DNA of 64,000 nucleotides from Nissabacter sp. SGAir0207 (lineage in GTDB: Bacteria; Pseudomonadota; Gammaproteobacteria; Enterobacterales; Enterobacteriaceae), in assembly GCF_005491205.1 (NCBI RefSeq), contig NZ_CP028037.1:1-64000 (forward strand), written 5' to 3'. Made by a program: the position numbers and the translations under genes. Position 1 is the first letter of the stretch; the number at the start of each line of letters is the position of its first letter. Below are positions 36,681-45,137 of the stretch, in pieces. The notes beneath the pieces are model-generated. The model made no database searches, was not told the DNA's origin, and saw nothing but the letters and a program-made list of their open reading frames with translations.

Positions 36681-38093
36681 AATCTCCTCCAGGGAGAGGC
36701 CGCGTGTCTCGGGCAGAAATTTGAACAGCAGCACCAGCATCACCAGGTTGCAGAGTGCGAAGACGCCAAAGGTCGCGCCGCCGCCCCAAGCGTCCAGCAT
36801 GATGGGGAACAGCGACTGGATGATAAAGTCGAAGCCAAACAGGCCAAAGACGGCAATCCCCATCCCCAGCCCACGGATGCGCAGCGGGTAGATCTCTGAC
36901 AGCATCAGCCAGAACACCGGGGCAATCCACCCCTGCATAAACACCAGAAACAGCGACATCAGGCCAAGGATGATATAGCTCGCCCCGGCAAAGTTGCCCT
37001 GCAAGCTACTCACGCCGCCATGCGTCTCGTAATGGAAAAACAGCTTGAACGCCAAGCCAATCATCACCAGCACCACGGTCACGCCAATCTGCCCGCTCAA
37101 AAACATTTTGCGGCGCGGCAGCTTGCCAATGATCGCCATGCCCAGCAGGGTGGCAATGATGGAGATCAGCCCGTTCGCCACCGCCGCCGTGACCGCCGCC
37201 GCATCGCCCAGCCCGGTCGATTTCAGCACCGTCGGCGCGTAGTACATGATGGTGTTCACCCCGGTAACCCGCGTGGCCAGCACGATCATCAAACCAATTA
37301 AAATCAGCTGTACCACCCACTTTTTGCTTAGCTCCTGCCGCAGGCTGAGGGGCTGCGTATCCAGCGCGATAATCTGGCGAATTTCTTTCACCTCGCCCTC
37401 AATCTCCTGCGGCGGGCGAACCAAGGCGAGCACGTCGCGCGCCTCCTTCTCCTGGCCGCGTTGCAAGAAGAAGCGCGGCGACTCTGGCATCGCCAGCATC
37501 CCGAGCCAGAGCAGCACTCCCGGTATGGCCGGTATCGCCAGCATGATGCGCCAGTTGGTGCTCAGTTCCGGGTAGGCGTGGACAATGCCGGCATTGACCG
37601 AGTAGGCGAGGAACTGCCCGGTGACGATCATCAGCTCATTGACCGTCACCAGCCGTTCTCGCTGGTTGGCCGGGGCCAGCTCGGCGATGTAGACCGGCAC
37701 CGTCACCGAGGCGCACCCCACCGCCAGTCCGAGGATAAAGCGGGCGGCCAGCATGGAGGTGACATCCCACGCCGTGGCGGTTGCCAGCGCGCCAAAGATG
37801 AAGATCATGGCAACCCAGAGCAGGTTTTTGCGGCGGCCCTGACGGTCGGACAACATGCCGCCAAACAGCGAGCCAAAGGCCGCGCCAAACAGCAGCGACG
37901 AGGTGACAATGCCCTCGGCGGTGGGGCTGAGTCCCAAATCCCGGTTCATAAACAGCAAGGCACCGGAAATCACGCCGGTGTCATAGCCGAAACAGAGTCC
38001 GCCAAGGGTAGAGATTAAGGTAATGCGCTTGATATTGGGGCCAGCGGATATCTCCCGCGCGGCCGTTTCCTGTCGAACTAATTTCTCTTCCAT
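36660..38093 (-). CDS. MFS sugar porter (inositol/hexose:H+ symporter type)
   Basis: A 477-residue, 12-TM sugar porter family transporter. Signatures seen are LGGLCFGYDTGVISGAL, GGMLSDRQGRRKNLL, PVYIAELAPANQRERLVTVNELMIVTGQFLAY, PESPRFFLQRGQ and LPETRGLSLEEIERKFR. The start used is ATG 38093 (MEEKLVRQ). The next-door IolG-like dehydrogenase suggests myo-inositol or a similar polyol. The last codon (CAT, His) and stop (TGA) are created by the IS insertion; the pre-insertion gene would read CAG TAA, so only the final residue changed. Any native terminator is now separated by 1.6 kb of IS. Confidence 0.88.
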   Translation of the reverse strand: MEEKLVRQETAAREISAGPNIKRITLISTLGGLCFGYDTGVISGALLFMNRDLGLSPTAEGIVTSSLLFGAAFGSLFGGMLSDRQGRRKNLLWVAMIFIFGALATATAWDVTSMLAARFILGLAVGCASVTVPVYIAELAPANQRERLVTVNELMIVTGQFLAYSVNAGIVHAYPELSTNWRIMLAIPAIPGVLLWLGMLAMPESPRFFLQRGQEKEARDVLALVRPPQEIEGEVKEIRQIIALDTQPLSLRQELSKKWVVQLILIGLMIVLATRVTGVNTIMYYAPTVLKSTGLGDAAAVTAAVANGLISIIATLLGMAIIGKLPRRKMFLSGQIGVTVVLVMIGLAFKLFFHYETHGGVSSLQGNFAGASYIILGLMSLFLVFMQGWIAPVFWLMLSEIYPLRIRGLGMGIAVFGLFGFDFIIQSLFPIMLDAWGGGATFGVFALCNLVMLVLLFKFLPETRGLSLEEIERKFRH

Positions 38094-38764
38094 CGTGAGT
38101 GTCTCATTCCGGTTTGTAGAAAATAACAGGCAGAAAATAACAGGCAGAAAGTAGGGCCGGGTCATTGACGATGCCTGTCGGATCTATTTTTCAACGCATG
38201 AAGGGTGCGGCGAGATAAAGGGAAAATGCGTTGTGTGGCTATTAATCCCCAATAAAATGGCTATTCCAATAACAAAAGTTGCTTTAAATCGGCGGCGGAG
38301 TAAGAGCTGTGAGGCTTTTCACAGAGCCGGAATTATAATTAAACCGGCATACAAACAGGCGAACTGTATAACCGATTGATTAGGATGAGTTTTAATCGAG
38401 AGGGCATCCAGCGGGACAGGGAGTAAAAAAATTACCGATAACCTGTATAAAACAGCGTTGAAACTTGAAATTAACATCATCAGCCGTAAGGGCTTCAGAA
38501 CAAAGTGACATTTTGAGAAATTTAACCGTGCAAAATCAATCAGTTGAATGAGAGCAACTTTTAGCACTCGGTAAAGTGTTAACTGGATAACAAAATAGAA
38601 ATTCCACCGGTTAAAGGATTGAAACGCTACCGCGGCCTCTCTATTTTCTCTTCAGGGTTCCGGTGCCTTGCTACTTATTTTTATTGGGAGAAAGCAAGGC
38701 CCGCTATTAAAAGTTTTTTTCACTCTGACGTTTTTCCGCTCATACACTTTTGCTGAGGTTTATA
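38094..38764. other. Divergent promoter region, sugar porter / IolG-like operon
   Basis: A 671-base AT-rich spacer between divergent genes. It contains a perfect CRP site (38308-38323), and 38620-38740 is rich in T-tracts ahead of the plus-strand operon. Short ORFs here have no ribosome sites, and I see no RNA gene. Confidence 0.55.
38308..38323. promoter_or_regulatory. CRP-binding site in sugar divergon
   Basis: TGTGAGGCTTTTCACA matches TGTGA-N6-TCACA at all ten conserved positions. It is 215 bases from the transporter start and 442 from the dehydrogenase start, so it more probably serves the transporter. Confidence 0.7.
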
Positions 38765-39760
38765 ATGCTAAACGTTGCGCTGTTAGGTGCTGGCCGTATT
38801 GCCAATGTGCACGCTCGCCTTATTCATGACCACCCGGACACGGTGCTCTATTCGGTATCTGATATTTATGCCGATGCGGCGAGCGCGCTGGCGGAGAATT
38901 ATGCCGCCCGCGTGCTGTCCGCTGAGGAGGCGATTGCCGACCCGCAGGTAGACGTGGTGCTGGTCGCCACCTCCACCGATACCCATGCGAACTTCTCCCT
39001 TCAGGCGGCGCGGGCGGGCAAGGCGATCTTTTGTGAAAAACCGATCGATTTGGATATTGAGCGCGTCAAAGCCTGCGTGGCGGAGATCAAGGCGCTGGGC
39101 GTGCCCTTTATGATTGGCTTCAACCGCCGCTTCGACCCCAATCATGCTCACCTCAACCGCGCGCTGCGTGCGGGTGAGATTGGCTCCCTCGAGCACCTGC
39201 AAATCTGCTCGCGCGATCCCTCGCCGCTGCCAGATGACTACCTGCTGGCCTCCGGCGGCATGTTCCGTGACATGACCATCCATGACTTTGACATGGCGCG
39301 CTTCCAGTTGGGTGAGGAACCGGTGTCGGTCTCGGCAGTGGCGGCCGCGCTGGTCAGCCCGACGGTCAAGGAGGCTGGCGATGTGGATACCGCGGTAATC
39401 ACCCTCCAGACCGCCTCGGGCAAGATTGCGGTGATCAACAACAGCCGGCGCTCCGGCTACGGCTACGACCAGCGCATCGAGGCGCACGGCCAGAAGGGGT
39501 GCCTGACGGTGCAGAACGTGCCGACCAGCACGCTGATCAAAATCACCGAGGAGGGCGGGGCACAGGCGCAAAAACCGCTGCACTTCTTCCTCGAGCGCTA
39601 TCAGGAGGCGTTCAGCGAGCAGTGGAAAGCCTTTGTGGCGGCCCTGAAGGCGCAGCGCCCGATGCCGACCAGCGCTGATGACGGCCTGAAGGCGCTGCTG
39701 CTGGCCGAGGCGGCGGTGGAGTCACTGAAGACGCAGCGCGTCGTCAACGTCAATCTGTAA
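38765..39760 (+). CDS. Gfo/Idh/MocA oxidoreductase, inositol 2-dehydrogenase (IolG)-like
   Basis: A 331-residue NAD(P)-dependent dehydrogenase. It has the N-terminal Rossmann VALLGAGRIANVHARLI, a catalytic-site EKP motif (AIFCEKPIDL), GFNRRFDPNHAHL, and GGMFRDMTIHDFDMARFQLGE with the Asp/His pair typical of IolG. It probably oxidises myo-inositol, scyllo-inositol or a related polyol to a ketone. The start ATG 38765 has GAGG upstream. It forms an operon with a TIM-barrel isomerase 7 bases downstream and is divergent from a sugar porter. Confidence 0.83.
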   Translation: MLNVALLGAGRIANVHARLIHDHPDTVLYSVSDIYADAASALAENYAARVLSAEEAIADPQVDVVLVATSTDTHANFSLQAARAGKAIFCEKPIDLDIERVKACVAEIKALGVPFMIGFNRRFDPNHAHLNRALRAGEIGSLEHLQICSRDPSPLPDDYLLASGGMFRDMTIHDFDMARFQLGEEPVSVSAVAAALVSPTVKEAGDVDTAVITLQTASGKIAVINNSRRSGYGYDQRIEAHGQKGCLTVQNVPTSTLIKITEEGGAQAQKPLHFFLERYQEAFSEQWKAFVAALKAQRPMPTSADDGLKALLLAEAAVESLKTQRVVNVNL

Positions 39761-39767
39761 GGAGCGG

Positions 39768-40730
39768 ATGATGAAAATTGGATTGGTTTCAGACAGCCTC
39801 GCGCACCTGCCGGTGGCTGAAGTGATCCGCACTGCCGCCGAACTCAAGCTTGACTGCATTGAGTTCGCCACCGGCAACTGGTCAACCGCGCCGCATCTGG
39901 ATCTTGATGCCCTGCTAGGCAGCGCCGCGGCCCGCTCCACGCTGATGGGCATGTTGCGCGACCACGGCCTGACGCTCTCGGCGTTGAACGCCAATGGCAA
40001 TCCGCTGCACCCCGGCGACACCGGCCAACAGCACGCTGACTGCTTGCATAAAACGCTGGAGCTGGCACGCCTGCTGGAGGTGGAGAATGTGATTACCATG
40101 TCGGGGCTGCCGGGCGCGCCCGGCGATCGCTTCCCGAACTGGATTGTCACTGCCTGGCCGCCGGAGACCCAAACCATCCTCCAGCACCAGTGGGAGGTGG
40201 CGCAGGGCTTCTGGCGAGAGACCGCCCAGCGGGCGCGCGACAATGGGGTGCGCATCGGCATCGAGCTGCATGGGCAGCAACTGGCCTACAACCTGCCGAC
40301 CTTCCTGCAACTGCGCGACATTACCGGCGAGGTGGTCGGCCTGAATTTCGATCCGAGCCACATTCTGTGGATGGGCGGCGATCCGCTGGCCTTTATCCGT
40401 CAGGCGGGCCACATGATCTACCACGTGCACGCCAAAGACACCCTGATTGACACCGTCAACCGCGCCACCGCGACGGCGCTGGACAACCGCCCGATGACGC
40501 AGAGCCGCGAACGTAGCTGGTCGTATGTCACGCTCGGCTATGGGAAGCCAGAGCCGTGGTGGAACGCCTTCTGCTACACGCTGGCGCACTTCGCCAGCCC
40601 CGATTTGACGCTGAGCATCGAGCATGAGGACATGAACCTCTCCCGCATGGAGGGGGTGATCAAATCGGTCAACCTGCTGAAACGCACGGCGACCATGGAG
40701 AAGTCTGATTACGTGTTGCCCGCCATTTAA
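39768..40730 (+). CDS. Sugar phosphate isomerase/epimerase family TIM barrel
   Basis: A 320-residue xylose-isomerase-like TIM barrel (AP endonuclease 2 superfamily; IolE/IolI/IolH relatives). Metal-ligand candidates are Glu in GIELHGQQ, Asp and His in LNFDPSHILWMGGD, His in YHVHAKDT and Glu in LSIEHEDM. It is likely to act after the IolG-like enzyme on a keto-inositol or similar keto sugar. AAGGAG precedes two adjacent ATG codons (39768 and 39771), either of which may be used. Confidence 0.8.
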   Translation: MMKIGLVSDSLAHLPVAEVIRTAAELKLDCIEFATGNWSTAPHLDLDALLGSAAARSTLMGMLRDHGLTLSALNANGNPLHPGDTGQQHADCLHKTLELARLLEVENVITMSGLPGAPGDRFPNWIVTAWPPETQTILQHQWEVAQGFWRETAQRARDNGVRIGIELHGQQLAYNLPTFLQLRDITGEVVGLNFDPSHILWMGGDPLAFIRQAGHMIYHVHAKDTLIDTVNRATATALDNRPMTQSRERSWSYVTLGYGKPEPWWNAFCYTLAHFASPDLTLSIEHEDMNLSRMEGVIKSVNLLKRTATMEKSDYVLPAI

Positions 40731-40736
40731 TGCCTT

Positions 40737-40760
40737 CGCACTGGCCGCCCGGCCAGTGCG
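40737..40760. terminator. Hairpin between convergent isomerase and AraC genes
   Basis: A perfect 10-base stem (CGCACTGGCC / GGCCAGTGCG) with a 4-base loop, centred between two convergent stops. No long T-tract on either strand, so it may act as a weak bidirectional terminator or mRNA end. Confidence 0.5.
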
Positions 40761-40761
40761 T

Positions 40762-41634
40762 TCAACTGGCAGTCTTGATACCCGCCAGCCAGCGGTTTTT
40801 ATATTGCGTCGGCGGAATGCCCACCACCATCTTGAATACCCGGTGGAAATTATTGACGCTCTCATAGCCGACCGCGCTGGCAATCGCGGCGACATCCAGA
40901 TCGGTATTCACCAGCAAAGATTGCGCCTCGCCCACCCGGCAGCGAATGATGTACTGCTTCGGAGAGTAGCCGGAGAATTTCTTGAAGACATGGATCAGGT
41001 AGAAGCGCGTAATCCCGAGCTGGCTGGCGATGGTCTCCAGCGTGAGCGGATGTTTATAGTGCTCATCAATAAACTCTTTAATCGACAGGCCAAGCGACGC
41101 CTCGGTTTGGTTGCAGGCGTGAAGGTGCGAATAGAAGACATTGCGGCACATCATCACAATGGCATTCAGCAGGTGATGGGTAATCACGCCGTGGAACGGT
41201 GCCTTACTGAAGACTTGGGTACATAACGCCTCAAACAACCCGTGCAACGCCAATTGGTGCTCGCCGCTGGCGACCACGGCGCGCTCCTCACGGCCAATCA
41301 GGTGGTTTTCGGGCAATCCGGCAAGGTGCAAATGGTGGATGCCACAGCTGTAGATCAGGGAGTCCGCACTGAGGTGGGGGCGCTCGTCATGCACCACGCC
41401 CTGATTGAACACCAGAATGTCCCCCTCCTGCGCCAAATATTGCCGCCCGCCAATCTGGTATTGGCCGCTGCCGCGCGCAATGAACATCATCTCCAGCCGG
41501 TCATCATGTTTATGCATCACCCTAGGAATCGCGGACTCCTCGCCTTCGGTCTGGCAGACAAAAAGCAACTGCGGGCCAGACTGGTCTTCGAAGTCCGGGT
41601 AAAGCGTGCTGTTATCCTGGCAGTGGTGAAGCAT
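40762..41634 (-). CDS. AraC-family transcriptional regulator
   Basis: A 290-residue regulator. The N-terminal cupin-like sensing domain includes HKHDDRLEMMFIARGSGQYQIGGRQYLAQEGDILVFNQGVVHDE. The C-terminal AraC domain has two helix-turn-helices (LTLETIASQLGITRFYLIHVFKKFSGYSPKQYI and VAAIASAVGYESVNNFHRVFKMVVGIPPTQYKNR). The start ATG 41634 is preceded by TGAGGT. It is convergent with the inositol-like operon, so it is the best local candidate for its activator (inference). Confidence 0.85.
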   Translation of the reverse strand: MLHHCQDNSTLYPDFEDQSGPQLLFVCQTEGEESAIPRVMHKHDDRLEMMFIARGSGQYQIGGRQYLAQEGDILVFNQGVVHDERPHLSADSLIYSCGIHHLHLAGLPENHLIGREERAVVASGEHQLALHGLFEALCTQVFSKAPFHGVITHHLLNAIVMMCRNVFYSHLHACNQTEASLGLSIKEFIDEHYKHPLTLETIASQLGITRFYLIHVFKKFSGYSPKQYIIRCRVGEAQSLLVNTDLDVAAIASAVGYESVNNFHRVFKMVVGIPPTQYKNRWLAGIKTAS

Positions 41635-41697
41635 CGTGACCTCAGGCGGTATTGTGGGATAGTTTCCCGGCAACGGCTACATAACGTGCTAAAGCCA

Positions 41698-41913
41698 CTA
41701 TTTGCCCGGCTGCTGTTGCCGGCGGACGGTCACGCTCTCGCCACCGATGCCCCAGTTGTCCATGGGCACCTCATCAATCACCACCACGGTGGTGGCCGGG
41801 TTTTTCCCCAGCACCGTGGCCAGCAGGTCGGTCACGCCAGCAATCAGTTCCGCTTTTTGCTCAGGGGTAGGGGCTTCAGTGCCGCCTGTCACTTTGATGT
41901 TCACGTAGGGCAT
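41698..41913 (-). CDS. 4-oxalocrotonate tautomerase-family protein
   Basis: A 71-residue tautomerase. After removal of Met the catalytic Pro1 is exposed (MPYVNIKVTGG). Length, PTPEQKAELIAGVTDLLATVLGKNPATTVVVIDEVPMDNWGIGGESV and the basic tail match the PptA/4-OT family. These small enzymes keto-enolise 2-hydroxydienoates or related compounds; the substrate here is unknown. The start at 41913 follows an AAGGAGA ribosome site. Confidence 0.85.
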   Translation of the reverse strand: MPYVNIKVTGGTEAPTPEQKAELIAGVTDLLATVLGKNPATTVVVIDEVPMDNWGIGGESVTVRRQQQPGK

Positions 41914-42015
41914 GGGAATTCTCCTTGTTGGCATGGGCACGCCCCGCATGGTGGGCGGCAGGTAGGGGAAAAGTAGAGGATTTAACCGCCGGTGAATAAT
42001 GAATTCTTTGCAACA

Positions 42016-42819
42016 TTAGCCGCCCTCATCCACCGCGGCATAGAACACCAGCCGCAGGTGCTTGTCTTGATCGACGATGAAAGAGGCGTGGTTAAACGCC
42101 ACCGCCCCCTGGCCCTCAATCAGGAAACTGCGGCGGCCCTCACAGCGGCCGTGGACATCGTGCTGGTGCCACAGCTGCTCAAAGGGGGCAGAGAGGTGGG
42201 TAAGCGTCTCGACCAGCGCCACCATGCCCTCGTCCTCTGGTGCTTGGGCGAAGTCCCGGCGGAAACTGGCCAGTACCTGCGGCGCTTGGGCCGCCCACTC
42301 GACAATCCGGCTGCTGAGCCGCTCATCCGCAAACAGCATCCAGAGCATATTGCGCTCAGCGGCCTCACGCTGCCCAAAACCAAACAGGCGCTCCGCCGCG
42401 GCGTTCCAGCCAATCACATCCCAGCGCAGGTTCAGCACGTAGGCCGGGCGCGTCGTCAGGTCATCCAGCAGCAGGCGCACCAAGGGGGAAAGCTCACACC
42501 ACGTCTGCCCGGCGAGGGCGGGCGGCCGCTGGTGGGCCAGCAGGAACAGGTGCCGACGCGCGATCTCATCCAGCTTCAGCACGCGCGAGATGCTGTCCAG
42601 AAAGGCCGTGGAGACGCTGATGTCGCGTCCCTGCTCCAGCCAGGTGTACCAGGTGATGCCGACCCCGGCGAGCGCCGCCACCTCTTCACGGCGCAGGCCG
42701 GGAGTACGCCGACGCTTGCCAGCGGGCAGCCCCACCTCCAGCGGGGAGAGATCCTCACGTCGCCGCCGCAGAAAATCTGCCAGTTCAAGCCGGGTACGTG
42801 CCAGTCGAGTCGTGGTCAT
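42016..42819 (-). CDS. XRE/MmyB-like helix-turn-helix regulator
   Basis: A 267-residue regulator. The N-terminal XRE helix-turn-helix (LADFLRRRREDLSP..., RTPGLRREEVAALAGVGITWYTWLEQGRD) is followed by a MmyB-type ligand-binding domain (AYVLNLRWDVIGWNAAAERLFGF, RNMLWMLFADERLSSR). The start at 42819 (MTTTRLART) fits family starts better than an in-frame ATG at 42876. It is divergent from a 14-TM multidrug-type MFS pump and is likely to repress it. Confidence 0.83.
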   Translation of the reverse strand: MTTTRLARTRLELADFLRRRREDLSPLEVGLPAGKRRRTPGLRREEVAALAGVGITWYTWLEQGRDISVSTAFLDSISRVLKLDEIARRHLFLLAHQRPPALAGQTWCELSPLVRLLLDDLTTRPAYVLNLRWDVIGWNAAAERLFGFGQREAAERNMLWMLFADERLSSRIVEWAAQAPQVLASFRRDFAQAPEDEGMVALVETLTHLSAPFEQLWHQHDVHGRCEGRRSFLIEGQGAVAFNHASFIVDQDKHLRLVFYAAVDEGG

Positions 42820-42828
42820 ATTACTTCC

Positions 42829-42859
42829 AGTAACAGCATAAGTGGTTCCATAGTAACAG
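42829..42859. promoter_or_regulatory. Direct repeats in MmyB-MFS divergent promoter
   Basis: Two copies of AGTAACAG (42829-42836 and 42852-42859), 23 bases apart (about two helical turns), in the short divergent gap. A candidate operator for the XRE regulator; not verified. Confidence 0.3.
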
Positions 42860-42909
42860 GTTAAATTATTTGCCACACTCCCGGCACATACTTGAAAAGG
42901 GAGTTATTC

Positions 42910-44373
42910 ATGGCTGCTGATCACCCACCGTGCGCCACCCACGCGTCATCCCCAGACACCCGATCCCAGCGGTCGCCGCTGGCGCTCGCCACGCTACTGC
43001 TGGGCGGTTTTATCACGGTATTTGACCTGTTCGTCGTCAACGTCGCTATCCCCTCAATGCAGACTACGCTGGCGGCTGGCTTCGCCGAGATTGGCTGGGT
43101 CATCGCGGGCTATGAGCTGGCCTTTGGCATCCTGCTGATTGCTGGCGGCAGGCTGGGCGATCGCTATGGCCGACGGCGCCTGTTCCGGCTGGGCCTGTGG
43201 GGATTTGTGGTTGCCTCCTGCCTGTGCGGTCTGGCCCCGGACGCCCGCAGCCTGATCGTTGCCCGCTTCCTGCAAGGCATGGCCGCTGCCATGCTGTTCC
43301 CACAAATCTATGCCCTGTTGCGCGTCATGTATGATGACGCTGGCCGTCGCCGGGCGTTTGGCCTGTTAGGGATGACATTAGGACTGGCGGCCATCGCTGG
43401 ACAGGTGTTGGGCGGCCTGCTGGTAGAGGGTGACCTGTTTGGCTTGGGCTGGCGGATCATCTTTCTCATTAACCTGCCGGTTGGCGCGGCCGCGCTACTG
43501 GCGACGCGCGCCCTCCCGGAGTCATCTCTGCCACAGGCCCAGCGGGTGGACTGGCGCGGCATCGGGCTGGCATCGGCCGGGCTGCTGCTGCTGCTGTTAC
43601 CGCTGCTGGAAGGCCCTAACGCTGGCTGGCCGCGTTGGACGGGGCTTAGCATGGCGCTGTCACTGTTGATGCTGCTGGCCTTCCTGCGCTGGGAGGGGCG
43701 TCTGGCAGGGCGGGGCGACGATCCGGCCATTGATACTCGCCTGTTCCGCAATCTCGGGTTCTCCTTGGGGTCGCTGGTGGTGCTGCTGATCTACTCGACC
43801 GCCAGTTCGCTGTTCCTCTGTTTCGCCCTGCTGGTGCAAACCGGCCTTGGCCTGACGCCGTTTGCGGCTGGCACCCTGTTTGCCCCGGCGAGCGTGGGCT
43901 TTATCGCCGCCTCCATGCTGGCCCCCAACGTGGTGGCGCGCGTTGGCAGCATGACGATGGGCGTTGGCGCGCTGCTCTACGCGGCAGGCATTGGCTGGCT
44001 GATGGCGGCGGCAGGCAGCCTGAGCCAGCCACCGGCCCCCTTCGCCCTGATGCCAGCGCTGCTGTTATTCGGCTTTGGTCAGGGACTGTCCATGACGCCG
44101 CTGCTCAATCTGGTGCTCGGCTATGTGCAGGAGCGCCACGCAGGCATGGCCGCCGGGTTCATCTCCACCATGCAGCAAGTGGGTGGAGCCTTTGGGGTGG
44201 CGATTGCCGGACTCTTTTTCGTCAATACCCTACAGGCCGCCAACAGCGGCATCCCGCTCGCTGAGCGCTATGCTGACGCCTTCAGTCATGCCATGCGTTA
44301 CAACGTCACAGCCATTCTCCTCGCCGCGCTGCTGATTTTCTGGCTGGCACGCTACCGACCCGCCGGGCGCTAA
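42910..44373 (+). CDS. DHA2-family 14-TM MFS drug efflux transporter
   Basis: A 487-residue inner-membrane pump of the EmrB/QacA group. It has an N-terminal FDLFVVNVAIPSMQTTL (motif D1), GGRLGDRYGRRRLF (motif A), ARFLQGMAAAMLFPQIYALLRVMY, and a motif-C region LGLAAIAGQVLGGLLVEGDLFGLGWRIIFLINLPVG. The start ATG 42910 follows AAGGGAG. It lies between a divergent MmyB-like regulator and a PhlF-like repressor/DAPG-hydrolase pair, so it may export the phenolic antibiotic that the hydrolase degrades (inference). Confidence 0.87.
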   Translation: MAADHPPCATHASSPDTRSQRSPLALATLLLGGFITVFDLFVVNVAIPSMQTTLAAGFAEIGWVIAGYELAFGILLIAGGRLGDRYGRRRLFRLGLWGFVVASCLCGLAPDARSLIVARFLQGMAAAMLFPQIYALLRVMYDDAGRRRAFGLLGMTLGLAAIAGQVLGGLLVEGDLFGLGWRIIFLINLPVGAAALLATRALPESSLPQAQRVDWRGIGLASAGLLLLLLPLLEGPNAGWPRWTGLSMALSLLMLLAFLRWEGRLAGRGDDPAIDTRLFRNLGFSLGSLVVLLIYSTASSLFLCFALLVQTGLGLTPFAAGTLFAPASVGFIAASMLAPNVVARVGSMTMGVGALLYAAGIGWLMAAAGSLSQPPAPFALMPALLLFGFGQGLSMTPLLNLVLGYVQERHAGMAAGFISTMQQVGGAFGVAIAGLFFVNTLQAANSGIPLAERYADAFSHAMRYNVTAILLAALLIFWLARYRPAGR

Positions 44374-44451
44374 GGGCGGCGGGGCCATTTTTTGTCGCCT
44401 GCGTTTTATCCTAAAAATGCCCCCGGCCAGACATCCCCGGCTATGTTTATT

Positions 44452-44468
44452 GAAACGAACCGTATCGT
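44452..44468. promoter_or_regulatory. PhlF-type operator
   Basis: GAAACGAACCGTATCGT matches the core of the Pseudomonas PhlF operator (GAAACGTACCGTATCGT, recalled) at 16 of 17 positions. It lies 27 bases before the start codon of the PhlF-like TetR gene. An overlapping palindrome TATCGTATCGATA spans 44463-44475. Confidence 0.7.
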
Positions 44469-44495
44469 ATCGATAAACAGTGAAAAGGGCTTTGC

Positions 44496-45134
44496 ATGGA
44501 AAACGGTCACTCCTCCTCCCCGCGCCGTTCGGCCGGGGCAACCCGCAGTGAGGCATCGCATCAGGCGATTGTGGCCGCGGCGCGCCAGGTACTGGCAGAA
44601 AAAGGGTACGCGGGCTTCTCCTTTGAGGCGGTGGCCCGGCTGGCCGGTGCCAGCAAACCCACGCTCTATCGCTGGTGGCCGAACAAGGCGCAGTTGATTG
44701 CGGAAGTCTATGAGGTGGAGGCCACGCACATCGCCATCCCGGCGCACTACCCGGTGCGGGAGAGGATGGCGATGCTCCTCAACGCTCTGTGGACGTTATG
44801 GCACACCACCCTTTGCGGCGTGGCATTCCGTAGTTTTATCGCCGAGTCGCAGCATGATAAAGAGAACATGGCCCTGTTGCGCGAGGCATTCCTGAACCGA
44901 AGGCTGGCACTGCCACAGGAAATTCTTGCCACTGCGATTGCACAGGGCGAACTCCCGCCGGATACCGACACGGCGCTGATGCTCAAGATGCTCTTTGGCT
45001 TCTGCTGGCTGCATCTGCTCACCGACAACCTTGGCGACACTTCACCCATCGCGCCCTTTGTCGATTACCTGTTTGGCCGCGTTCCCCGGCTGGCGGGCGG
45101 CAGGCACGATCCTTCATTCCCTATCAGGAGCTGA
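44496..45134 (+). CDS. PhlF-like TetR-family repressor
   Basis: A 212-residue TetR regulator. The DNA-binding helix region VARLAGASKPTLYRWWPNKAQLIAEVYEVE and the C-terminal FRSFIAESQHD and MLFGFCWLHLLTDNL segments closely resemble PhlF, the 2,4-diacetylphloroglucinol (DAPG)-responsive repressor of pseudomonads (comparison from memory). A PhlF-type operator sits just upstream and a DAPG-hydrolase-like gene starts 3 bases after its stop. This suggests an autoregulated operon released by DAPG or a related phenolic. DNA recognition residues appear conserved, consistent with conservation of the operator. Confidence 0.82.
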   Translation: MENGHSSSPRRSAGATRSEASHQAIVAAARQVLAEKGYAGFSFEAVARLAGASKPTLYRWWPNKAQLIAEVYEVEATHIAIPAHYPVRERMAMLLNALWTLWHTTLCGVAFRSFIAESQHDKENMALLREAFLNRRLALPQEILATAIAQGELPPDTDTALMLKMLFGFCWLHLLTDNLGDTSPIAPFVDYLFGRVPRLAGGRHDPSFPIRS

Positions 45135-45137
45135 CCC

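Noticed and set aside
44373..44420. Terminator after the MFS pump (GGGGCC followed by ATTTTTT)
   Set aside because: No convincing complementary stem next to the T-tract.
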